Assembly: GCA_937907415.1 (NCBI GenBank)
Contig: CALCHY010000278.1
Coordinates: forward strand, 1 to 25,342
Direction of reading: 5' to 3'
Length of the DNA stretch: 25,342 bases
From: an uncultured Trueperaceae bacterium
GTDB lineage: Bacteria > Deinococcota > Deinococci > Deinococcales > Trueperaceae
The stretch's first letter is position 1; every line of letters begins with the position of its first letter. Below are positions 1 through 5,260 of this stretch, piece by piece. Position numbers and translations under genes: made by a program. The notes below the pieces were generated by a model. That model did no database searches and was not told the DNA's origin. It saw only the letters and a program-made list of their open reading frames with translations.

Positions 1-2
1 GC

Positions 3-263
3 AACGCGTGGGCGCAGCAGCTGACGCGCATGAAGGCGTTTCAGGCGGTGCCTGGTGAGCCTGCGCGGGGCGGCGTGTCGCGCGTGGTGCTCGAGGCGTG
101 GGTGCCGCGTGTAGGCGGCGAGTGCTGCCACCGCTCCTGGGGTGGGACGCCAGAGCTCATGACGGTCATCGAGCTCGACGGCGCTTTCACGTTGGTGCGC
201 GATCGCGTCGGAGACGCCTATTGGGTGTTGACTGCGCAGTTGCATCCCGTGGTGGGCTCGTGA
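3..263 (+). CDS. hypothetical early phage protein, 5'-truncated by the window edge
   Basis: The frame is open from the first bases of the window, and an ATG occurs at 30. The residues before that ATG (NAWAQQLTR) read like ordinary protein, so the gene most likely starts upstream and is cut by the window edge. It ends in a TGA that overlaps the GTG of the next gene in a GTGA arrangement, typical of this operon. No motif is recognised. The segment has two adjacent cysteines (GGECCHRSW) and ends in a hydrophobic stretch (AYWVLTAQLHPVV). It belongs to the early/middle gene block of a transposable phage by position only. Confidence 0.5.
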   Translation, partial: NAWAQQLTRMKAFQAVPGEPARGGVSRVVLEAWVPRVGGECCHRSWGGTPELMTVIELDGAFTLVRDRVGDAYWVLTAQLHPVVGS

Positions 264-1036
264 GGCGCTTGACTGGGGTTGAGTCGCGGCGGTTGTCGTC
301 GGCTGCGGTTCTGCACGAGCTGGGCGAGCGGTTGGCGGGTGGCGCGGTCGGTGACGCCGCTCCGGAGCTGCAGGGGCGGCTGGTGACGTTCGTGCGCGAG
401 GCGGTTGACGTGCTGGCGGAGTTGCAGCGCGGGTCACGCGCGTGCGCGGTCTGCGGCGAGGTGCTGGCGCGGAAGAGTTACGAGTCGCCGAGCACGTTCG
501 CGGCGCGAGTGACGTGCGATCAGCGGTGCGCTGGGGTGCTGCGTGGTTGGCGCAAGGCGGCCGCTAAGGCGGCGGCTGCGGCCGCGACGCCACCGAAGGT
601 TTGTGAGCAGTGCGGGAAGACGTTCGAGCGGCGCGTGACAGGCGCGTACGAGACGCCCAAGGCGTTCGCGGTTAGGCGTTTCTGCTGCCACCGTTGCGCG
701 ACCCTCTGGAATAACGCGCGTAGGGCGGGTCAGCCGACCGGACCGCGGCGAGAGCTGCGGGAGTCCGCGCCGACCGCCGTGAGGCGAGAGCCGCTGCCGT
801 TGCCTGACCCTCGGTTGGCGTCGGGGGCGTTGGCGATTGGTGCCCCGTCGCTGATCGAGTTCGGCACGGTGGCTGTTGGCCGTTTGGCGTTCGACGTGTC
901 CGTGTGCGAGGCGCACGGCGAGCAACGCGGGTTCTTCGGGTGCCCGGCTTGTAACGCGTCGGCTAAGCGGAGGGCAGCGGAGCGGGCGCGACCGTGGACG
1001 CCGCTAATGGGAGGACGACGTGCGCAAGCCGAATAA
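260..1036 (+). CDS. zinc-ribbon protein with duplicated CxxC...CxxxC module
   Basis: A 258-residue basic protein starting at GTG 260, coupled to the previous gene by a GTGA overlap. It carries two copies of one cysteine module: C62-C65 with C86-C90, and C115-C118 with C142/C143-C146. Both have the pattern CxxCG, a spacer holding E-(S/T)-P and F-A-x-R, then CxxxC, followed by an arginine-rich helix. A third, different cluster (C216, C228, C231) lies near the C terminus. The modules are separated by an alanine/lysine-rich linker. Zinc-ribbon modules like these usually bind nucleic acid or protein, so a regulatory or DNA-binding role in the phage early region is plausible. The exact function is not known. 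A longer upstream frame starting at 98 exists, but its arginine-rich translation is a shadow of the previous gene. Confidence 0.7.
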   Translation: MRRLTGVESRRLSSAAVLHELGERLAGGAVGDAAPELQGRLVTFVREAVDVLAELQRGSRACAVCGEVLARKSYESPSTFAARVTCDQRCAGVLRGWRKAAAKAAAAAATPPKVCEQCGKTFERRVTGAYETPKAFAVRRFCCHRCATLWNNARRAGQPTGPRRELRESAPTAVRREPLPLPDPRLASGALAIGAPSLIEFGTVAVGRLAFDVSVCEAHGEQRGFFGCPACNASAKRRAAERARPWTPLMGGRRAQAE

Positions 1037-1199
1037 CTGCTGCTACTCGCGTCTAGGACGCGCTAAAGCTCGCTACCACTCGTTGGTGGAGGCGAAGCAG
1101 GCGCTGGAGCGAGCCGAGCGCAAGCGCGGCACGCCGCTCGAGGTGTACGCGTGCGAGGTCGAGCCGAGCACGTGGCACCTGCGCAAGGTGCGGTCGTGA
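1020..1199 (+). CDS. small basic hypothetical protein (59 aa)
   Basis: GTG at 1020 preceded by GGGAGG at 1009-1014 opens a 59-residue frame that overlaps the zinc-ribbon gene by 17 bases and ends in a TGA overlapping the next GTG. The protein starts MRKPNNCCYSRLGRAK and continues with a charged helix (SLVEAKQALERAERKRG). The ribosome site and coupling on both sides argue that it is real despite its size. The CC pair and basic character are the only visible features. No family is recognised. Confidence 0.6.
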   Translation: MRKPNNCCYSRLGRAKARYHSLVEAKQALERAERKRGTPLEVYACEVEPSTWHLRKVRS

Positions 1200-1414
1200 G
1201 CCGCCGCAGGCAGCCGCAGTCAGTGGCGGAGCAGGCGCGGCGCATCGTGCGTGACCTCGAGGCGTCAGCGGAGCTGACCGGCGACGAGTGGCCGACGGCC
1301 GCCAGCGTGCGCGGCACCGCGGATCACCTCAGCCGCACGCCGGAGACCGCGGAGGACGCCGCCGCCTGGTACGCCGCCGCCGCGTTGCTCGAGGCTAAGG
1401 AGAGTGTGGTGTGA
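1196..1414 (+). CDS. small hypothetical protein (72 aa)
   Basis: Starts at GTG 1196, inside the stop codon of the preceding gene (GTGA), giving 72 residues beginning MSRRRQPQSVAEQARRIV. It is rich in alanine and acidic residues, predicted mainly helical, with no recognised motif. The C-terminal half (AEDAAAWYAAAALLEAKE) looks like an amphipathic helix. It ends at 1414, overlapping the next GTG at 1411. The start was chosen for coupling; an in-frame ATG at 1151 would overlap the previous gene far more. Confidence 0.6.
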   Translation: MSRRRQPQSVAEQARRIVRDLEASAELTGDEWPTAASVRGTADHLSRTPETAEDAAAWYAAAALLEAKESVV

Positions 1415-1815
1415 ATCAGATCGTTGGGCGCGTTGGGCGCGTGACAGCGCCGGTCTTCCGAGACAACCCCGCCAGATGGGGCGCGTGGTACGTGGTGCAC
1501 GGCGCTCACGTCTACAGCGAGTTCCGCAGGCTCACGCTCGACATGCTGCGCTCTCGGCCGACCACCAAGCTTTCTGCCGACCAGGTGCTGCACGTCGTCA
1601 GGTGGGACAGCCAGCTGCGAGCCGAGGGCGACGTCGTGGCCATCAACAACAACGCCAGCGCCCTGTTCGCTAGGCTGTTCGTGGAGGAGTTCCCGCAGCA
1701 CGCCGAGGTGTTCACGCAGCGCCGCAGCGTGTGGGACGACCTCAGCTCGCAGGAGTGGCAGCTGATCTGGAACGCGTTCGAGCGGCTCCGCTCGACGCGT
1801 CGGCGGTACGCATGA
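1411..1815 (+). CDS. hypothetical early phage protein (134 aa)
   Basis: GTG start at 1411 overlapping the previous stop (GTGTGA context), 134 residues starting MNQIVGRVGRVTAPV. The protein has a mixed hydrophobic and charged composition with several tryptophans, and its C-terminal third (WDDLSSQEWQLIWNAFERLR) is clearly helical. No domain is recognised. It ends TACGCATGA, so the downstream ATG is coupled. It belongs to the early/middle block where Mu-like phages carry many small variable genes. Confidence 0.65.
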   Translation: MNQIVGRVGRVTAPVFRDNPARWGAWYVVHGAHVYSEFRRLTLDMLRSRPTTKLSADQVLHVVRWDSQLRAEGDVVAINNNASALFARLFVEEFPQHAEVFTQRRSVWDDLSSQEWQLIWNAFERLRSTRRRYA

Positions 1816-2291
1816 GCGTCCTCGATCCGCTGCTCGTCGACCACTCGACGCGTGAGGCGCTGCAGCTGCAGCGGTGGCGAGCCGAGCACGTCACACGCGA
1901 CCTGTGGCGCATCATGCAGGGCCGCGCACACTGGTCGGTGATCACCCGCAACGGTTTCGCGCCAGGCGGAGGCGGCACGGTCGTGGCCGGCGCAGGCAGT
2001 CTCGCCAGCCTGCGAGCTGCGTGCTTTGACGTGATGGTGCCGGGCGTGGCTCGCCTCGGCTTCACCGACCACCAGTTGCGCGTGTGGCGCGGCAGTCTGC
2101 GCGTGGCGTGGCAGGGCCTCAAGCCCGATGAGTCGTTCGCGCTCGAGGACTGGCTGCACCGCGACCGGCACTCGGCGGTGTTCCGCCTCGAGGGCGCCAC
2201 GGTGCGCCGCAATCACGGCGCGAGCGAGGATCTGGCCCGAGCTGCGCTCAAGCTGTTGGCGGCCGCCACGGCCAAGCAGGACGACCGATGA
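1812..2291 (+). CDS. hypothetical early phage protein (159 aa)
   Basis: Begins at ATG 1812 in an ATGA overlap with the upstream gene; an in-frame upstream ATG at 1731 is less likely because it would lie far inside that gene. The 159-residue protein begins MSVLDPLLVDHSTREALQ. It contains a glycine-rich turn (PGGGGTVVAGAG) and a basic, tryptophan-containing centre (RVWRGSLRVAWQGLKPDE). It ends in a helix rich in alanine and lysine. It is not recognised. Its position corresponds to the region between transposition genes and late genes in Mu-like phages. Confidence 0.65.
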   Translation: MSVLDPLLVDHSTREALQLQRWRAEHVTRDLWRIMQGRAHWSVITRNGFAPGGGGTVVAGAGSLASLRAACFDVMVPGVARLGFTDHQLRVWRGSLRVAWQGLKPDESFALEDWLHRDRHSAVFRLEGATVRRNHGASEDLARAALKLLAAATAKQDDR

Positions 2292-2557
2292 GAGGTGCTG
2301 AGCGCTTCTTCGTGGAGACCGACGAAATTAAGGAAGGGCGTAAGGTCGGCAGCGCGAAGCGCGAGGCCGCGGCCGACCGCGCTGGGCGTCGTGAGCGGAT
2401 TGCCACGCAGCTGGCCGCGGGGATGCTCGCGGCTGAGGTCGAGGGCAAAACCACGAACTACTACTCGGAGAAGACGTTGACGCTGGACGCGTGCAACTAC
2501 GCGGACGCGCTGATTGAAGAACTCGATCGACGGAGCAGCGCCGATGAGCTGGGCTGA
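2288..2557 (+). CDS. small charged hypothetical protein (89 aa)
   Basis: ATG 2288 lies in an ATGA overlap with the preceding gene. The 89-residue product is highly charged and largely helical (KVGSAKREAAADRAGRRERI), then a short segment with NYYSEKTLTLDACNYADALIEEL. No family is recognised. It overlaps the tiny membrane-peptide gene starting at 2544. Confidence 0.6.
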   Translation: MRGAERFFVETDEIKEGRKVGSAKREAAADRAGRRERIATQLAAGMLAAEVEGKTTNYYSEKTLTLDACNYADALIEELDRRSSADELG

Positions 2558-2633
2558 GGCGTTGGTGACGATCGCGAGCATGGCGGCCGTCGTGGCCATG
2601 GTGTGGATCACACAAAGGAGGCAAGATCGATGA
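2544..2633 (+). CDS. single-pass membrane micropeptide (29 aa)
   Basis: ATG 2544 opens a 29-codon frame overlapping the end of the previous gene by 14 bases and the next ATG at 2630 by ATGA. The product starts MSWAEALVTIASMAAVVAM and ends with a positively charged tail (TQRRQDR), giving one hydrophobic helix of about 20 residues. Its overlap on both sides matches the coupling used throughout the operon. A bare transmembrane peptide could regulate a membrane partner, but there is no direct evidence of function. Confidence 0.45.
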   Translation: MSWAEALVTIASMAAVVAMVWITQRRQDR

Positions 2634-3052
2634 GCATCACTAAGGTGGATAAGACGCCAGCTGACGTCGAGGCGCGGCTGTTGGACCCGGAGCAGCTGAT
2701 CAGGGCACAATCCCGCCTCGAGCTCGTGGCGCAGCGCCTGCAGCGCATGCAGCGCGAGCTGCTCGAGGCGCAGGAGGCTGAGGACGTGGCGGCGGCTGCG
2801 CTCGCGGAGCGCGTGCAGGAGCTCACGTTGGCTGGTGTCGAGGGGAAAAACGCCGCCGAGCGCGAGGCGGCGCTGGCCAGCCAGACGGTTGAGCTGCGCT
2901 CGGCGGTGGACGCCGCAAAGGCCGCCACGCGGCAGGCGCGTTACCGCGTCGACCGCGCGGTGGTCACGTACGACACGGCCCGCAACCGCGTGCGCAGCTG
3001 GCGGGCTGTGGTGGCCAGGGGTTCGGGGGCGGACGGCAACGACATCTGGTAG
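2630..3052 (+). CDS. coiled-coil hypothetical protein (140 aa)
   Basis: ATG 2630 follows a very strong ribosome site (AAAGGAGGC at 2615-2623) and overlaps the previous stop. The 140-residue protein is almost entirely charged and alanine-rich helix, from about residue 14 to 125 (RAQSRLELVAQRLQRMQREL and later heptad-like segments), consistent with an extended coiled coil. It is the last gene before the strong hairpin at 3074-3103, so it probably closes the early/middle operon. Its role is unknown. It could be structural or a DNA- or protein-binding accessory factor. Confidence 0.7.
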   Translation: MSITKVDKTPADVEARLLDPEQLIRAQSRLELVAQRLQRMQRELLEAQEAEDVAAAALAERVQELTLAGVEGKNAAEREAALASQTVELRSAVDAAKAATRQARYRVDRAVVTYDTARNRVRSWRAVVARGSGADGNDIW

Positions 3053-3073
3053 GGTCTGCGCTTGGGGAGATGG

Positions 3074-3103
3074 TGCGGCCGGGGCCTTCGGGCTCCGGCC
3101 GCA
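3074..3103 (+). terminator. strong UUCG-tetraloop hairpin, probable terminator of the early/middle block
   Basis: A 13-base-pair stem (one G-U pair) closes a TTCG loop in the stable C(UUCG)G context: left arm 3074-3086, loop 3087-3090, right arm 3091-3103. Only a weak T-rich tail (TTGTATG) follows. It starts 21 bases after the last early gene and separates it from the lower-GC cassette. Confidence 0.7.
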
Positions 3104-3156
3104 TTGTATGACCGGCCGGTTGCGTGAGATTCCCGTGAGCGTGGGTCTGGTAAGTT

Positions 3157-3168
3157 TTGCGCACGCAA
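3157..3168. promoter_or_regulatory. TTGCG-CA-CGCAA inverted repeat upstream of the cargo cassette
   Basis: A short inverted repeat with 5-base arms lies in the 169-base gap between 3052 and 3222, just downstream of the hairpin and 54 bases before the next start. It could be an operator for the cassette promoter. No well-placed -35/-10 pair could be assigned in this gap, so the regulatory reading is tentative. Confidence 0.25.
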
Positions 3169-3221
3169 TTGTTGTCGGTCGGGGGCACATGGACTTCCGG
3201 CTTGAGAGAGGAGTGCATGTC

Positions 3222-4160
3222 GTGGCGCAGGTCAAGTTTGGTATCTGGGCGATGTCGGTTCATCATCCGAAAAGTAAGCAGCTGCTGACCATTGATGACA
3301 TCGGTGGGGGCAGGTCGTTGTACGAGGTGGCGCGTGACGCTTTGCGGGCCCGCATGGCCAGTCCCACGGTACGCGAGAAGAGCGATGGGTCAGGGAACGC
3401 GACGCAATTCAAGCGCGTTGATTGCGACGACGACGGACGTGTGCTTCACGGTGTAGGGCAGTACGGAGGGTACGGCCAGGGTTCGACACTGTTGAACGTA
3501 CGGACGGCCACAACGACCTTGCGGGACAAAGTTGAAGCTGACCTGCGTCCGTACTACTTCTACTTGGACGCCTCTGGTGATTCGAAGCAGGCGATTCTCT
3601 TGGTGCAGGTTGCAGGCATTAGGTCGTTACGTTTGGCGATTACAGAGTCACTTCAGGAGGCGTTACGAGGAATCGATGAGACGCTGCAGCTCAAGTCAGA
3701 GGGCTGCATTCCGGGTGACGTATTGAAAGCCCTGGCCCGGGACGGAACCGTGAAGACCATCCAAGTTGAGAAGCGCGGGGTGAGTCAGGACAGGGTGGAC
3801 GCCGGAGTTAACGCAAAGCAGACCGGTACGTTGAAAATGAGTTACACCGTACGGAAGGGCATCGGTCGAGCCTGGAAGAATCGATTGGGATTGGCGGATG
3901 GTACCGGTGTCGCGACGTTCGTGCCGGCTGATGGCCTTACCGCCTTCAATGACTACGACAGTCTTAAGGTGCAGGTGAAGGTAGGGACGTCGACCAAGAC
4001 CGTCGATTTAGGGCGCCTGGGGGACCCACAACCGTCACTGCTACCTGATCAGTCTAAGATTGGCCTTGAGAGCGACGGGAACCCGCGCATAGCCGACATT
4101 CATGTTTTGGCGAAAGCCGAGGTTGACGAACTTAGGCAGGTCTTGAACCAGATGAGTTAG
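3222..4160 (+). CDS. soluble protein of a two-gene cargo cassette, function unknown (312 aa)
   Basis: GTG 3222 was chosen because AGGAG at 3209-3213 lies 8 bases upstream. In-frame alternatives are ATG 3189 and GTG 3213. The 312-residue protein has no signal peptide or membrane segment. A hydrophobic core region (PYYFYLDASGDSKQAILLVQ, residues 110-129, then AGIRSLRLAITESLQEAL) suggests a compact strand-helix domain. The C-terminal part is mixed and ends in a leucine-rich helix. It resembles no phage structural or replication protein. Base composition is lower in GC than the flanking phage genes (for example 33 of 60 bases in 3481-3540, against 42 of 60 in 12601-12660), and codon use is less biased, suggesting recent acquisition. 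It is followed after 8 bases by a membrane-protein gene, and the pair is bounded by hairpins. A phage exclusion or defence role is inference only. Confidence 0.75.
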   Translation: MAQVKFGIWAMSVHHPKSKQLLTIDDIGGGRSLYEVARDALRARMASPTVREKSDGSGNATQFKRVDCDDDGRVLHGVGQYGGYGQGSTLLNVRTATTTLRDKVEADLRPYYFYLDASGDSKQAILLVQVAGIRSLRLAITESLQEALRGIDETLQLKSEGCIPGDVLKALARDGTVKTIQVEKRGVSQDRVDAGVNAKQTGTLKMSYTVRKGIGRAWKNRLGLADGTGVATFVPADGLTAFNDYDSLKVQVKVGTSTKTVDLGRLGDPQPSLLPDQSKIGLESDGNPRIADIHVLAKAEVDELRQVLNQMS

Positions 4161-4168
4161 GGAGCGAT

Positions 4169-4699
4169 ATGTCGCCGAAACTAAATGTCGCTGACATCGT
4201 GAAGAAGCACCTAGCCACTCTGTACGACGCCCGCGAAGAAGGCGTTGAGCGGGTGGCGCCGCTCGACCTCATCTGGTTCTTCGTGGTGCCGCTCATTCCC
4301 GCGGTGCTAGTGCCAGTATGGACGGGGCTTTCGGGTGCATTCCTTGGCACGGTGACAACGCTCCTGGGTATCTTTGCCGCCCTGCTTTTCAACCTCCTTG
4401 TTCTCACTCTCGGCCATGCGAATAAGCTCCAGCGCGAGGTTCGCGACGATATGCAACATGCGGTGACAAAGCGAATGCGGCTCCGCTCTACGCAGGAACT
4501 GCTTTACAACATCAGCTTTGAGATCCTAATTAGTCTGGTGGCCGTCGTGTTTGCGCTTGTTGCTGTGCTTATGCCAGCGGACACTTTGGTTGAGCGTCTA
4601 ATGGCCGGCCTCCTTTTGTGGCTAGTCGGTGTTTTCGTTGCAGGCTTATTTATGGTGTTGAAGCGGGTGCATGCGCTGGTTGTCAACGTCCTCGATTGA
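4169..4699 (+). CDS. four-helix membrane protein, partner of the preceding cargo gene (176 aa)
   Basis: ATG 4169 has a ribosome site (TAGGGAG) spanning the upstream stop codon. The 176-residue product has a cytoplasmic-looking N-terminal segment with charged helix (1-30). Two hydrophobic segments follow at about 32-51 and 56-82, then a basic/acidic helix of about 30 residues (HANKLQREVRDDMQHAVTKR). Two more hydrophobic segments lie at about 115-136 and 142-165. This is a helical-hairpin, linker, helical-hairpin plan, as seen in various membrane-acting effectors, but no family is recognised. GC is low for the window (28 of 60 bases in 4501-4560). With its soluble partner it may form a sensor and membrane-effector pair. 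Ion channel, exclusion protein or transport roles cannot be distinguished. Confidence 0.75.
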   Translation: MSPKLNVADIVKKHLATLYDAREEGVERVAPLDLIWFFVVPLIPAVLVPVWTGLSGAFLGTVTTLLGIFAALLFNLLVLTLGHANKLQREVRDDMQHAVTKRMRLRSTQELLYNISFEILISLVAVVFALVAVLMPADTLVERLMAGLLLWLVGVFVAGLFMVLKRVHALVVNVLD

Positions 4700-4715
4700 G
4701 CCAAGCCTCAAAAGC

Positions 4716-4745
4716 GTGAGCCCCGGGTTACAGCCCGGGGCTCAC
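4716..4745 (+). terminator. 12-bp perfect hairpin ending the cargo cassette
   Basis: Perfect 12-base-pair stem (4716-4727 with 4734-4745) with loop TTACAG, starting 16 bases after the membrane-protein gene. There is no T run on the + side. On the - side the stem is followed by TTTT, so it may work in both directions or block read-through in concert with other factors. Confidence 0.65.
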
Positions 4746-4838
4746 TCATGTAAGCTTGTCGCAATCTGCCCGGCGTGTGCCGGGGTTTGGGCCAGCGCGT
4801 TTGTCGGCACCGACCGAGGACGCGCGCGCGAGCATGGC

Positions 4839-4868
4839 TTGACAAGTTGGTGACTTCAGGGTTAGAGT
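4839..4868 (+). promoter_or_regulatory. sigma-70-like promoter for the late operon
   Basis: TTGACA at 4839-4844 is a perfect -35 hexamer. TAGAGT at 4863-4868 matches 4 of 6 bases of the -10 consensus, with an 18-base spacer. Transcription would start near 4875, about 120 bases before the first lysis gene. It is the only near-consensus promoter noticed in the window and sits at the entry to the lysis/head/tail genes. Mu uses activator-dependent late promoters, so a good -35 box here is notable. Confidence 0.65.
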
Positions 4869-4877
4869 CTCATTAAG

Positions 4878-4909
4878 CAGCAGGAGTGTCGGAGACGGCG
4901 CTCCTGCTG
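4878..4909 (+). promoter_or_regulatory. 5' leader hairpin of the late transcript
   Basis: A 9-base-pair stem (CAGCAGGAG at 4878-4886 with CTCCTGCTG at 4901-4909) would form almost at the 5' end of the predicted transcript. A second 8-base-pair stem (GGCTCGCC 4942-4949 with GGCGAGCC 4966-4973) follows before the ribosome site of the gene at 4994. These may stabilise the mRNA or control early elongation. The remaining gap bases show no gene. Confidence 0.4.
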
Positions 4910-4993
4910 TTCTCGTTCCCTCCTCGGGAGCTCAGGGCGAAGGCTCGCCGGTGATGCCCACGACTGGCGAGCCGCAGCCCACTGGAGGCAGAC

Positions 4994-5260
4994 ATGTCCG
5001 ACCTCCAGCGGGAGTTCAACCGCCGGGTCCTCGACCAGTTGGAAAAATTGACTGGCGCTCGCCCGGCTGACCGGGACATCGCGGCGTTGCGCGAGCTGCT
5101 CCTCACGATGGAGCTGAGCGAGAAACTCAAACCAACCACTAAACCGCCTGCCGCCAGCATCGACTGGTGGCGTTACCTGCCGCTGCTGTTGACGTTGGCG
5201 CTGATCTTGGCCGCGACCATTGCGGCGTTGCTCGGCGTGGATCTGGGGGGAATCTTGTGA
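4994..5260 (+). CDS. small C-tail-anchored membrane protein of the lysis region (88 aa)
   Basis: ATG 4994 follows CTGGAGG. The 88-residue protein has a charged helical N-terminal part (residues 1-50, MSDLQREFNRRVLDQLEKLT at the start), a short proline-containing linker and one hydrophobic helix at about 61-80 (YLPLLLTLALILAATIAALL). Its stop overlaps the GTG of the endolysin gene (GTGA). Position and topology fit a lysis accessory protein such as a small holin, antiholin or inner-membrane spanin. No sequence motif decides between these, and it could also be unrelated to lysis. Confidence 0.7.
   Translation: MSDLQREFNRRVLDQLEKLTGARPADRDIAALRELLLTMELSEKLKPTTKPPAASIDWWRYLPLLLTLALILAATIAALLGVDLGGIL

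Noticed and set aside
434..925. 163-residue open frame on the - strand
   Set aside because: It lies opposite the zinc-ribbon gene, is arginine/leucine-rich as expected for antisense of GC-rich DNA, and has no ribosome site.
4750..4838. CRISPR or repeat array in the intergenic stretch
   Set aside because: Only scattered GC-rich short matches are present, with no regular repeat-spacer spacing. No CRISPR array was seen anywhere in the window.
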